The notes under the pieces: generated by a model
The model's database searches: none
The model's input: the letters and a program-made list of their open reading frames with translations, nothing else
Told to the model about the DNA's origin: nothing
In this document: piece after piece, positions 5,240 through 10,814 of the stretch
How positions within the stretch are numbered: the stretch's first letter is position 1
Layout: every line of letters begins with the position of its first letter
Origin: SIG440 sp045648175
GTDB lineage: Bacteria; Bacillota; Clostridia; Monoglobales; Monoglobaceae
Direction of reading: 5' to 3'
Assembly: GCA_045648175.1 (NCBI GenBank)
Contig: JAZRNN010000039.1
Span: forward strand, 1 to 10,814
Length of the DNA stretch: 10,814 nucleotides
Translations under genes and position numbers: made by a program

Positions 5240-6190
5240 ATGGACGAAAGCAGATTAATTCTGGGGATTGATACAAGTTGTTACACCACATCGGTTGCCG
5301 CAAAATGCGGTGACAATATTCTGCATTTCAAAAAAATGCTGGATGTTAAATCGGGAGAGTGTGGACTAAGACAGTCTGACGCGGTGTTTCAGCATATAAA
5401 AAATCTCCCTGTTCTTTTTGATGAACTTAAAAAGAATATAAACATCAAACAATTTAATGATATTACGGTTGCCGTCAGCGCAAAACCCAGGTCGGTTGAG
5501 GGTTCATATATGCCTGTATTTCTTGCGGGTCAGTCTTTTGCAAAAGCAATTGCTGATGTGCTTGATGCAAGGTATATTGAAACCTCTCATCAGGATGGGC
5601 ATATTATGGCGGCAATTTATTCTTGCAAAAAATACAGTATTTGCGATAAACCTTTTTTGACATATCATTTATCGGGAGGTACAACCGAACTTTTGTTGGT
5701 AAATAAAAATGGAAATACTTTTGACTGCAGTATTGTCGGCGGCACAAAAGACCTTCCGGCCGGTCAATTTATTGACAGAATAGGTGTAGGATTGGGTATG
5801 GACTTCCCTTGCGGAAAGTATCTTGATTATTCTGCAGTTAATTTTCAGGGTAAGTTACCGAAGGCGAAAATTTGTGTAAACGAAGGATATATTAATTTTT
5901 CAGGCGAGGAAACTCGATACAGCAGAAAAATTGCCGAAGGTGCAGACGACGGTGAGGTTGCGTATTGCGTAATGAAATGTATTGCCCAATCGGTGAGAAA
6001 ATCGGTTGAATATGCAAAAGAAAAGTACAATGTAAAAAATGTGCTTATGGTTGGAGGAGTTTCGTCTTCTGAGATGCTCAGGAAAGAATTTTTTGATATG
6101 CCGGGTGTGTATTTTGCCGAACCGCAGTTCAGCACAGATAACGCAGCAGGTGTTTGTGAAATCGGAGCAAGGTGGAGTTTAAATGTATGA
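5240..6190 (+). CDS. TsaD/Kae1-like (peptidase M22 fold) paralog
   Basis: This 316-residue protein has the ASKHA-type fold of the TsaD/Kae1/Qri7 family, whose main members transfer threonylcarbamoyl to tRNA A37 (t6A). Visible landmarks are the N-terminal phosphate loop ILGIDTSCYTTSVA (7-20), the metal-site motif HQDGH (H117, H121), YHLSGGTTELLLV (142-154), GGTKDLPAGQFIDRIG (167-182), VGGVSSSEMLR (271-281) and STDNAA with D300. The usual ETSCDET of true TsaD is replaced here by DTSCYTT, losing the D-E pair, and the sequence is generally divergent, so it is more likely a paralog than the essential TsaD. ATG 5240 is preferred over GTG 5231 because AGGTG (5229-5233) is well spaced for it. It overlaps xseA by 8 nt and sits where many relatives carry folD. 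Its role is unknown. Confidence 0.8.
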   Translation: MDESRLILGIDTSCYTTSVAAKCGDNILHFKKMLDVKSGECGLRQSDAVFQHIKNLPVLFDELKKNINIKQFNDITVAVSAKPRSVEGSYMPVFLAGQSFAKAIADVLDARYIETSHQDGHIMAAIYSCKKYSICDKPFLTYHLSGGTTELLLVNKNGNTFDCSIVGGTKDLPAGQFIDRIGVGLGMDFPCGKYLDYSAVNFQGKLPKAKICVNEGYINFSGEETRYSRKIAEGADDGEVAYCVMKCIAQSVRKSVEYAKEKYNVKNVLMVGGVSSSEMLRKEFFDMPGVYFAEPQFSTDNAAGVCEIGARWSLNV

Positions 6191-7376
6191 AAGAATGACT
6201 TTAACAGTAAGTCAGCTTAACTTATTTATAAAAGATATATTCAATCAGATACCTGCCCTTAATGATATACGGATAAAGGGTGAAATATCCAATTTCAAGC
6301 ATCACACATCAGGACATATGTATATGTCTCTAAAAGATGAAACAGGTGTTTTACGTGCGGTGATGTTTCGTGGTTCTGCAATGGGGCTTGATTTCAGGCC
6401 CGAAAACGGTATGCAGGTTATTGCTGAGGGACGAGTTGGCGTTTACGAACGAGACGGTCAGTACCAGTTATATATCAACTCAATGGTTCAGGACGGCAAG
6501 GGAAATCTGTTTGAACAGTTTGAAAAGCTGAAAAAGAAACTGGAGGCAGAAGGCCTTTTTGACCCGATGGCAAAAAAGAAGATTCCTACGTTCCCAAAAC
6601 GTGTTGGAATTGCAACAGCTCCAACGGGAGCGGCTGTCCGTGATATAATAAACATTATTTCAAGACGTTTCCCATATGCAGATATATGCCTTTACCCTGT
6701 GCTTGTTCAGGGTGACGGAGCGGCGGAGAGTGTATGCAAAGCAATAGAGTATTTTAATAAAAATTTTGCTGCGGATGTTCTTATTATTGGCCGTGGTGGA
6801 GGCTCTATGGAGGATTTGTGGGCGTTTAACGAAGAAATTCTGGCAAGAGCGATTTTTAAAAGTGAAATACCGATTATTTCTGCAGTGGGACACGAAACAG
6901 ACTTTACAATTTCTGACTTTGTTGCTGATTTGCGTGCTCCAACACCTTCGGCAGCGGCAGAACTGGCGGTTCCGTCAGGCACGGAATTTACCGAGAAATT
7001 CAGTACGGCAGGTATGCGTCTTGCCAATGCTGCCAATAAAATTATAGAAAAACAGCAACTTCAGTTAAAAGTTTATGCCGATAAACAGGTTATGCGTGCC
7101 CCGATGCTGAAGGTTAATGAAAAAGGAATGCAGCTTGACGGCATTTTCCGTATGTTTGAAAATGCGGCAAAAACAGCAATCAACGAAAAGAAACAGACCT
7201 TTGGCATGGCCGTTTCCCGTCTTGACGGGCTAAGCCCGCTCAACACTTTGAACCGAGGCTTTTCGGTGATGAAGAATACTGATGGTAAGGTTATAAAGTC
7301 AGTTGCCGATGCAAAGTCGGGTGATGATATATCTGTTGTTGTTTCAGATGGCGAAATAAAGGCAATGGTAAAATAA
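6183..7376 (+). CDS. xseA: Exonuclease VII large subunit XseA
   Basis: XseA is the catalytic subunit of exonuclease VII, which degrades single-stranded DNA from both ends in repair; it acts with several copies of XseB. The protein has 397 residues, near the short end of the family range. An N-terminal OB-fold (about 8-103, with VSQLNLFIKDIF and IRIKGEISNFKHHTSGHMYM) precedes the catalytic region with RVGIATAPTGAAVRDII (140-156), LIIGRGGGSMEDLWAFNEE (200-218), SAVGHETDFTISDFVADLRA (233-252) and PTPSAAAELA. A helical segment follows, then a conserved end with LNRGFSVM. The start ATG 6183 overlaps the previous gene by 8 nt and follows AAGGTGGAG (6169-6177). The stop is followed after 13 nt by xseB. 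Confidence 0.97.
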   Translation: MYERMTLTVSQLNLFIKDIFNQIPALNDIRIKGEISNFKHHTSGHMYMSLKDETGVLRAVMFRGSAMGLDFRPENGMQVIAEGRVGVYERDGQYQLYINSMVQDGKGNLFEQFEKLKKKLEAEGLFDPMAKKKIPTFPKRVGIATAPTGAAVRDIINIISRRFPYADICLYPVLVQGDGAAESVCKAIEYFNKNFAADVLIIGRGGGSMEDLWAFNEEILARAIFKSEIPIISAVGHETDFTISDFVADLRAPTPSAAAELAVPSGTEFTEKFSTAGMRLANAANKIIEKQQLQLKVYADKQVMRAPMLKVNEKGMQLDGIFRMFENAAKTAINEKKQTFGMAVSRLDGLSPLNTLNRGFSVMKNTDGKVIKSVADAKSGDDISVVVSDGEIKAMVK

Positions 7377-7389
7377 GGAGAGATATAAG

Positions 7390-7623
7390 ATGGCAACTAA
7401 AAAGAATGTAAGCTTTGAAGAAAATCTTAAAGAGCTTGAAGATATAGTGAAAAAACTTGAGGCTGGCGATGTTTCTCTTGATGAAATGCTGGAGCTTTTT
7501 GAACAAGGGATTGCCAGAACAAAAGAGTGCAATCAACAGTTAAAAGATGCAGAACAAAAGATAAGCATTCTTATAAAAAACAATTCAGGAGAGATGGAGG
7601 AGCAGCCGTTTGCTGCACAATAG
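7390..7623 (+). CDS. xseB: Exonuclease VII small subunit XseB
   Basis: The 77-residue protein has the usual XseB size and helical-hairpin pattern. SFEENLKELEDIVKKLEAGD and the SLDEMLELFEQGIARTKECN block are characteristic, followed by a second helix QQLKDAEQKISIL. It binds XseA to complete exonuclease VII. The start is set by AAGGAGAG (7374-7381) with 8 nt to the ATG. The variable tail after about residue 62 is acidic. It lies 13 nt after xseA and 11 nt before ispA. Confidence 0.96.
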   Translation: MATKKNVSFEENLKELEDIVKKLEAGDVSLDEMLELFEQGIARTKECNQQLKDAEQKISILIKNNSGEMEEQPFAAQ

Positions 7624-7634
7624 TGGTGAAAACT

Positions 7635-8528
7635 ATGGAATTTCAAAAACAGCTTAATGAATACATTAATAAGGTAAACAACGAGCTTGAAAGAGTTTTT
7701 GCAGAAGAACAATGCCTTCAAAGGTCGGTTTATGATGCTATGCGTTACAGCATAATGGCGGGCGGCAAGCGCCTGAGACCCGTACTTTGTCTGGCAGTAT
7801 GCGATATGCTTGACGGATACATTGAGGATGCTTTGCGTTTTGGTGTGGCAATCGAGCATATTCACACATATTCGCTCATCCACGATGACCTTCCTTGTAT
7901 GGACAACGACAACCTTCGTCGAGGAATGCCTACCTGCCATAAAAAATTTGGCGAAGCAACGGCGTTGCTTGCAGGTGATGGATTGCTGACTGGTGCGTTT
8001 GAGTACCTTGCTGATTTAAGTAAATATAAATCGGCATCTCCGGAAATCGTAATAAAGGCAGTATTTCAAATTGCACAGGCTGCGGGTTGTGCAGGTATGA
8101 TTGGCGGACAGGTAGTGGACCTTGAGTGTGAAGGTAAATCGGATGTTGACCTTGCTACACTTGATTATCTTCATTATCGAAAGACAGGTGCGCTAATAAG
8201 AGTTTCGGCAGTCAGCGGTGCACTTGCGGCAAATGCCACAGCGGATGATATTACGGCAATATCAGATTTTGCCGAAAAACTGGGTCTTGCTTTTCAAATT
8301 CAGGATGACATTCTTGATTGTACCGGAGACGAAAGTGTTCTGGGCAAACCCATAGGCAGTGATGCCGAAAATGATAAAGCTACATATGTTACACTTCTAG
8401 GCCTCGATAACGCAAGAAAAAAAGCTGATGAAGTTACGATGGATGCAGTAAGGGTTCTCGACAAGTTTGGCGAAAAAGCTGATTTTATGAAAAAACTTGC
8501 CCTGAATCTGCTTGACAGAAAGAACTAA
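7635..8528 (+). CDS. ispA: Short-chain polyprenyl diphosphate synthase (farnesyl-PP synthase type)
   Basis: This 297-residue enzyme condenses isopentenyl diphosphate with allylic diphosphates, most likely giving farnesyl diphosphate for quinone and undecaprenyl lipid synthesis. Visible motifs are GGKRLRPVLCL (43-53), the first aspartate-rich motif HDDLPCMDND (D84, D85, D90) with the two-residue insertion of bacterial FPP synthases, GGQVVDLECEGK (157-168), the HYRKTGALI region (180-188), the second aspartate-rich motif FQIQDDILD (D224, D225, D228) and GKPIGSDAENDKATYVTLLG (237-256). A tyrosine five residues before the first motif fits a short product, although GGPP cannot be excluded. ATG 7635 lies 11 nt after the xseB stop with a weak GGTG SD (7625-7628), suggesting translational coupling. 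The frame is open further upstream into xseB, but that extension has no family similarity. The thrS promoter -35 box lies in its last codons. Confidence 0.95.
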   Translation: MEFQKQLNEYINKVNNELERVFAEEQCLQRSVYDAMRYSIMAGGKRLRPVLCLAVCDMLDGYIEDALRFGVAIEHIHTYSLIHDDLPCMDNDNLRRGMPTCHKKFGEATALLAGDGLLTGAFEYLADLSKYKSASPEIVIKAVFQIAQAAGCAGMIGGQVVDLECEGKSDVDLATLDYLHYRKTGALIRVSAVSGALAANATADDITAISDFAEKLGLAFQIQDDILDCTGDESVLGKPIGSDAENDKATYVTLLGLDNARKKADEVTMDAVRVLDKFGEKADFMKKLALNLLDRKN

Positions 8529-8541
8529 ACGGGTATATAAT
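8512..8541 (+). promoter_or_regulatory. Consensus promoter of thrS, -35 box inside ispA
   Basis: TTGACA (8512-8517) lies within the last codons of ispA and TATAAT (8536-8541) within the gap, with an 18-bp spacer; both hexamers are perfect. The predicted start is near 8548, giving a leader of about 60 nt. A second TATAAT (8579-8584) has no suitable -35 box. Confidence 0.75.
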
Positions 8542-8558
8542 AAATTTTTGGTACAGTC

Positions 8559-8574
8559 CGGGTAAATTTACCCG
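8559..8574. promoter_or_regulatory. Perfect 16-bp palindrome in the thrS leader
   Basis: CGGGTAAATTTACCCG is a perfect dyad just downstream of the predicted transcription start. ACGGGTA at 8529-8535, around the start of the -10 region, is a further copy of the half-site. It has the look of a repressor operator, or of an RNA hairpin between cap-proximal leader and SD (GAAAGGA, 8591-8597). No T-run follows, so it is not a terminator. Confidence 0.6.
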
Positions 8575-8607
8575 TATATATAATATTGAAGAAAGGAATG
8601 TGTTAAG

Positions 8608-10545
8608 ATGATTAAAGTAACACTAAAGAGCGGAGACGCTAAAGAATTCGAAAAAGGCACAAGTCTTATCGAAATGGCAAAGGCTATCAGTGAAGGCCTT
8701 GCTCGTGTAATCCTTGCAGGAGAGGTTGACGGGGTTGTTCACGACCTGACATATACTCCTGAGACTGATTGCACGGTTAATTTCCTAACATTTGATGATG
8801 AAGAAGGAAAGAAGGTTTACCGCCACACCACATCACACATTCTGGCACAGGCAGTAAAGCGCCTTTATCCCAATGCAAAGCTTGCAATAGGCCCGGCTAT
8901 TGATGACGGTTTTTATTATGACTTTGATTTTAAAGCACCGATTACAAATGCTGATTTAGAAAAGCTTGAAGCCGAGATGAAAAAGATTATAAAAGAGGAT
9001 GCAAAGCTTGAACGCTTTGAGCTTCCCAGAGCTGAGGCAATAAAGCTGATGGAAGAAAAAGGCGAAGAATATAAGGTTGAACTCATTCAGGATCTTCCTG
9101 AAGATGCTGTTATTTCATTCTATAAGCAGGGTGATTTTGTTGACCTTTGTGCAGGGCCGCATCTTATGTCTACAGGCAAGATAAAGGCAATCAAACTACA
9201 ATATACAGCAGGCGCATATTGGCGTGGCAACGAAAACAACAAAATGCTTACAAGAATTTATGGTACAGCATTTACTAAAAAAGCAGACCTCGATGAGCAT
9301 CTTGAAAGACTGGAAGAGGCAAAAAAGAGAGATCACAACAAGCTTGGACGTGAACTCGAAATTTTCACAACCGTTGACAGTATCGGTCAAGGGCTTCCTA
9401 TCCTTCTTCCCAAGGGAGCAAAGATTATTCAGATACTCCAGAGATTTGTTGAAGATCATGAGGATAAGAACGGTTGGGTAAGAACAAAAACTCCATATAT
9501 GGCAAAAAGCGACTTGTATAAGATTTCAGGACATTGGGATCACTATCAGGACGGTATGTTCGTTATGGGTGATGAGAAAACAGATAAGGAAGTTTTTGCT
9601 CTCCGTCCTATGACCTGTCCATTCCAGTATCAGGCATATCTCAACAGAATGAGGAGTTATCGTGACCTTCCTATAAGATACGGTGAAACTTCAACTCTTT
9701 TTAGAAATGAGGCATCGGGCGAAATGCACGGCCTTATCCGTGTTCGTCAGTTCACTATTTCCGAGGGTCATCTTATGTGCCGTCCCGACCAACTGGAAGA
9801 AGAATTTAAGAATTGTCTTGAAATGGCAATTTATATGCTCAAGACTTTGGGACTTTATGATGATGTTTCATATAGATTCTCACAGTGGGATCCCGAAGAC
9901 AGAGATAAGTATATAGGCACAGAAGAACAGTGGGCTGAGGCTCAGGATACAATGAAGAAAATTCTTGACCATCTAGAACTTCCTTACAAGATTGGTATTG
10001 GCGAGGCTGCTTTCTATGGTCCAAAACTTGATATTCAGATTAAGAATGTATTTGGTAAGGAAGATACTCTTATTACCATCCAGATTGACCAGATGCTTGC
10101 TGAAAAGTTTGGTATGGAATATATCGATAAAGATGGCAGCAAAAAGAACCCTTATATCATTCATCGTACCTCAATCGGTTGCTATGAAAGAACTCTTGCT
10201 CTGCTTATTGAAAAGTATGCAGGTGCATTTCCTGCTTGGCTTGCGCCTACTCAGGTGAAAGTTCTGCCTATCTCCGAAAACTATCGTGATTATGCAGATA
10301 CAGTATATGCAAAGTTGCGCGATGCCGGTTTCCGCGTTGAGGTTGATGACCGAAACGAAAAGATTGGTTATAAAATTCGCGAAGCTCAGCTTGAAAAGAT
10401 TCCCTATATGATTATTGCAGGGGAAAAGGAAATGAACGAAGGTACGGTTGCAGTTCGTTCGCGCAAGCAGGGCGACCTTGGTGCTATGTCAATTGATGAA
10501 TTTATCAAAATGCTTGCCGAAGAGGTAGAAAATAAGGTTATTTAA
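8608..10545 (+). CDS. thrS: Threonine--tRNA ligase
   Basis: This class II synthetase charges tRNA-Thr. The protein has 645 residues, the normal length. Domains in order are: a TGS domain (1-61); the editing domain with HxxxH (H73, H77) and CAGPH (C181, H185), which removes mischarged serine; the catalytic core (about 240-540); and the anticodon-binding domain (about 545-640, from TQVKVLPIS). The zinc site is complete: C337 in MTCPFQ, H388 in SEGH and H519 in IIHR. Motif 2 is TLFRNEASGEMHGLIRVRQF (363-382) and motif 3 includes GCYERTLALLIEKYAGAFPA. The core reads FTISEGH, with E where many relatives have D, a conservative change. The SD GAAAGGA (8591-8597) supports the ATG. Many Firmicute thrS genes have a T-box leader, and the short leader here cannot hold one. 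A terminator follows. Confidence 0.97.
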   Translation: MIKVTLKSGDAKEFEKGTSLIEMAKAISEGLARVILAGEVDGVVHDLTYTPETDCTVNFLTFDDEEGKKVYRHTTSHILAQAVKRLYPNAKLAIGPAIDDGFYYDFDFKAPITNADLEKLEAEMKKIIKEDAKLERFELPRAEAIKLMEEKGEEYKVELIQDLPEDAVISFYKQGDFVDLCAGPHLMSTGKIKAIKLQYTAGAYWRGNENNKMLTRIYGTAFTKKADLDEHLERLEEAKKRDHNKLGRELEIFTTVDSIGQGLPILLPKGAKIIQILQRFVEDHEDKNGWVRTKTPYMAKSDLYKISGHWDHYQDGMFVMGDEKTDKEVFALRPMTCPFQYQAYLNRMRSYRDLPIRYGETSTLFRNEASGEMHGLIRVRQFTISEGHLMCRPDQLEEEFKNCLEMAIYMLKTLGLYDDVSYRFSQWDPEDRDKYIGTEEQWAEAQDTMKKILDHLELPYKIGIGEAAFYGPKLDIQIKNVFGKEDTLITIQIDQMLAEKFGMEYIDKDGSKKNPYIIHRTSIGCYERTLALLIEKYAGAFPAWLAPTQVKVLPISENYRDYADTVYAKLRDAGFRVEVDDRNEKIGYKIREAQLEKIPYMIIAGEKEMNEGTVAVRSRKQGDLGAMSIDEFIKMLAEEVENKVI

Positions 10546-10567
10546 ATTCGCTATAGCTATCTTAAAT

Positions 10568-10610
10568 ATCAGGGCGTATGGATGTATTTCCGTGCGCCTG
10601 ATTTATTTTA
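10568..10610 (+). terminator. Intrinsic terminator of thrS
   Basis: The arms 10568-10582 and 10589-10602 form a stem of about 14 bp containing two G-U pairs and one bulged G, with a 6-nt loop. A T-rich tail (TTATTTTAT) follows. Confidence 0.8.
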
Positions 10611-10642
10611 TAAAAAAATATCAAAAAATTTAAAAAAAGGGG

Positions 10643-10671
10643 TTGACAAGGCGAAAACTTTGTGGTAATAT
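10643..10671 (+). promoter_or_regulatory. Upstream promoter (P1) of the next transcription unit
   Basis: TTGACA (10643-10648) is perfect; TAATAT (10666-10671, 4/6) follows at 17 bp. It is the first of two tandem promoters facing the right edge. Confidence 0.55.
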
Positions 10672-10701
10672 AAACGAGTTGTGCCGAACAAAGGCTGTCA
10701 G

Positions 10702-10730
10702 AAAAAACTTTTTAAAAAAGTTTCAAAAAA
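10702..10730. promoter_or_regulatory. Phased A-tracts upstream of P2 (UP-element or bent DNA)
   Basis: Three A6 tracts begin at 10702, 10714 and 10725, that is 12 and 11 bp apart, ending 3 bp before the -35 box of P2. Helically phased A-tracts bend DNA and in this position commonly act as an UP element for the RNA polymerase alpha subunit. Confidence 0.55.
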
Positions 10731-10733
10731 GTC

Positions 10734-10763
10734 TTGACAAGATGGTGTTTGGTGTGATATATT
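10734..10763 (+). promoter_or_regulatory. Downstream promoter (P2) of the next transcription unit
   Basis: TTGACA (10734-10739) and TATATT (10758-10763, 5/6) are 18 bp apart, with an extended -10 TG at 10755-10756. Transcription would begin near 10770, just at the first leader hairpin. Confidence 0.75.
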
Positions 10764-10769
10764 AGATAG

Positions 10770-10813
10770 GCTCTCTCGAAACGAGGGGAGCGCCTCAAAA
10801 AGAAGTTTTGAGG
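10770..10813 (+). ncRNA. Structured 5' leader with two hairpins (runs to window end)
   Basis: Hairpin 1 pairs GCTCTCTCG (10770-10778) with CGAGGGGAGC (10782-10791) around an AAA loop, with one bulged G and one G-U pair. Hairpin 2 pairs CCTCAAAA (10793-10800) with TTTTGAGG (10806-10813) perfectly around AGAAG. They follow the P2 start directly. The gene they serve is not in the window; synteny after thrS in Clostridia suggests infC-rpmI-rplT, and the tandem promoters would also suit an rRNA operon. No named RNA family is asserted. Confidence 0.5.
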
Positions 10814-10814
10814 A

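Noticed and set aside
7527..7634. Longer ispA starting inside xseB
   Set aside because: The upstream extension is xseB read in another frame and has no resemblance to prenyl synthases.
7533..7940. Antisense coding region across xseB and ispA, and similar minus-strand frames elsewhere in 4285-10164
   Set aside because: They lie entirely over well-supported genes, lack SD sites and show no family features; they are shadows of the sense genes.
10606..10613. Another TTTTATAA unit after thrS
   Set aside because: It is a single isolated copy in the T-rich tail of the thrS terminator and is expected by chance in such AT-rich DNA.
10702..10723. Terminator hairpin AAACTTTTT/AAAAAAGTTT between the two rightmost promoters
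   Set aside because: The stem is nearly all A-T and there is no following T-run; phased A-tracts upstream of P2 explain it better.

Overview
The window looks like a chromosomal segment of a low-GC Firmicute of the class Clostridia, probably a gut Ruminococcaceae/Oscillospiraceae-type organism. This is inferred from the gene order (Asp23 family, nusB, xseA, xseB, ispA), paired half-size chromate-type transporters, strong Shine-Dalgarno sites and consensus sigma-A promoters. TGA is used as a normal stop in overlapping genes, so the standard bacterial code applies.

Left third (1-2497), accessory DNA: the window opens inside an IS3-family insertion sequence on the minus strand. Only the first 21 codons of its OrfA and its terminal repeat are present, ending at about 140. 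Directly against that end lies a striking AT-rich array (142-507): 15 exact and 3 variant copies of TTTTATAA, ten consecutive intervals of exactly 22 bp, with variable DNA between the octamers. The array leads into a perfect sigma-A promoter and a large IS1595-like transposase frame (579-2219). That frame has an N-terminal zinc ribbon, a DDE-type core and a C-terminal SAP-like segment, and is broken by one in-frame TGA at 972-974. A 278-bp gap follows, with hairpins but no identifiable element end.

Middle (2498-4260): a small four-helix membrane protein of unknown function has its own promoter and a strong terminator. Next is an overlapping pair of half-size CHR (chromate transporter superfamily) genes with a separate promoter.

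Right half (4277-10814), housekeeping: one promoter appears to drive an Asp23/YqhY-like protein, nusB, a TsaD/Kae1-like paralog, xseA, xseB and ispA in a tightly packed operon. This is close to the Bacillus order yqhY-nusB-folD-xseA-xseB-ispA, with the TsaD-like gene where folD would be. thrS follows from a consensus promoter whose -35 box lies inside the end of ispA. It has a short leader with a 16-bp palindrome and ends in a good intrinsic terminator. The last 170 bp hold two tandem promoters, phased A-tracts and two leader hairpins of the next transcription unit, whose gene lies beyond the window; infC or an rRNA operon are the natural guesses.

The best candidate for something undescribed is the 22-bp-periodic TTTTATAA array together with the unusually large transposase beside it.
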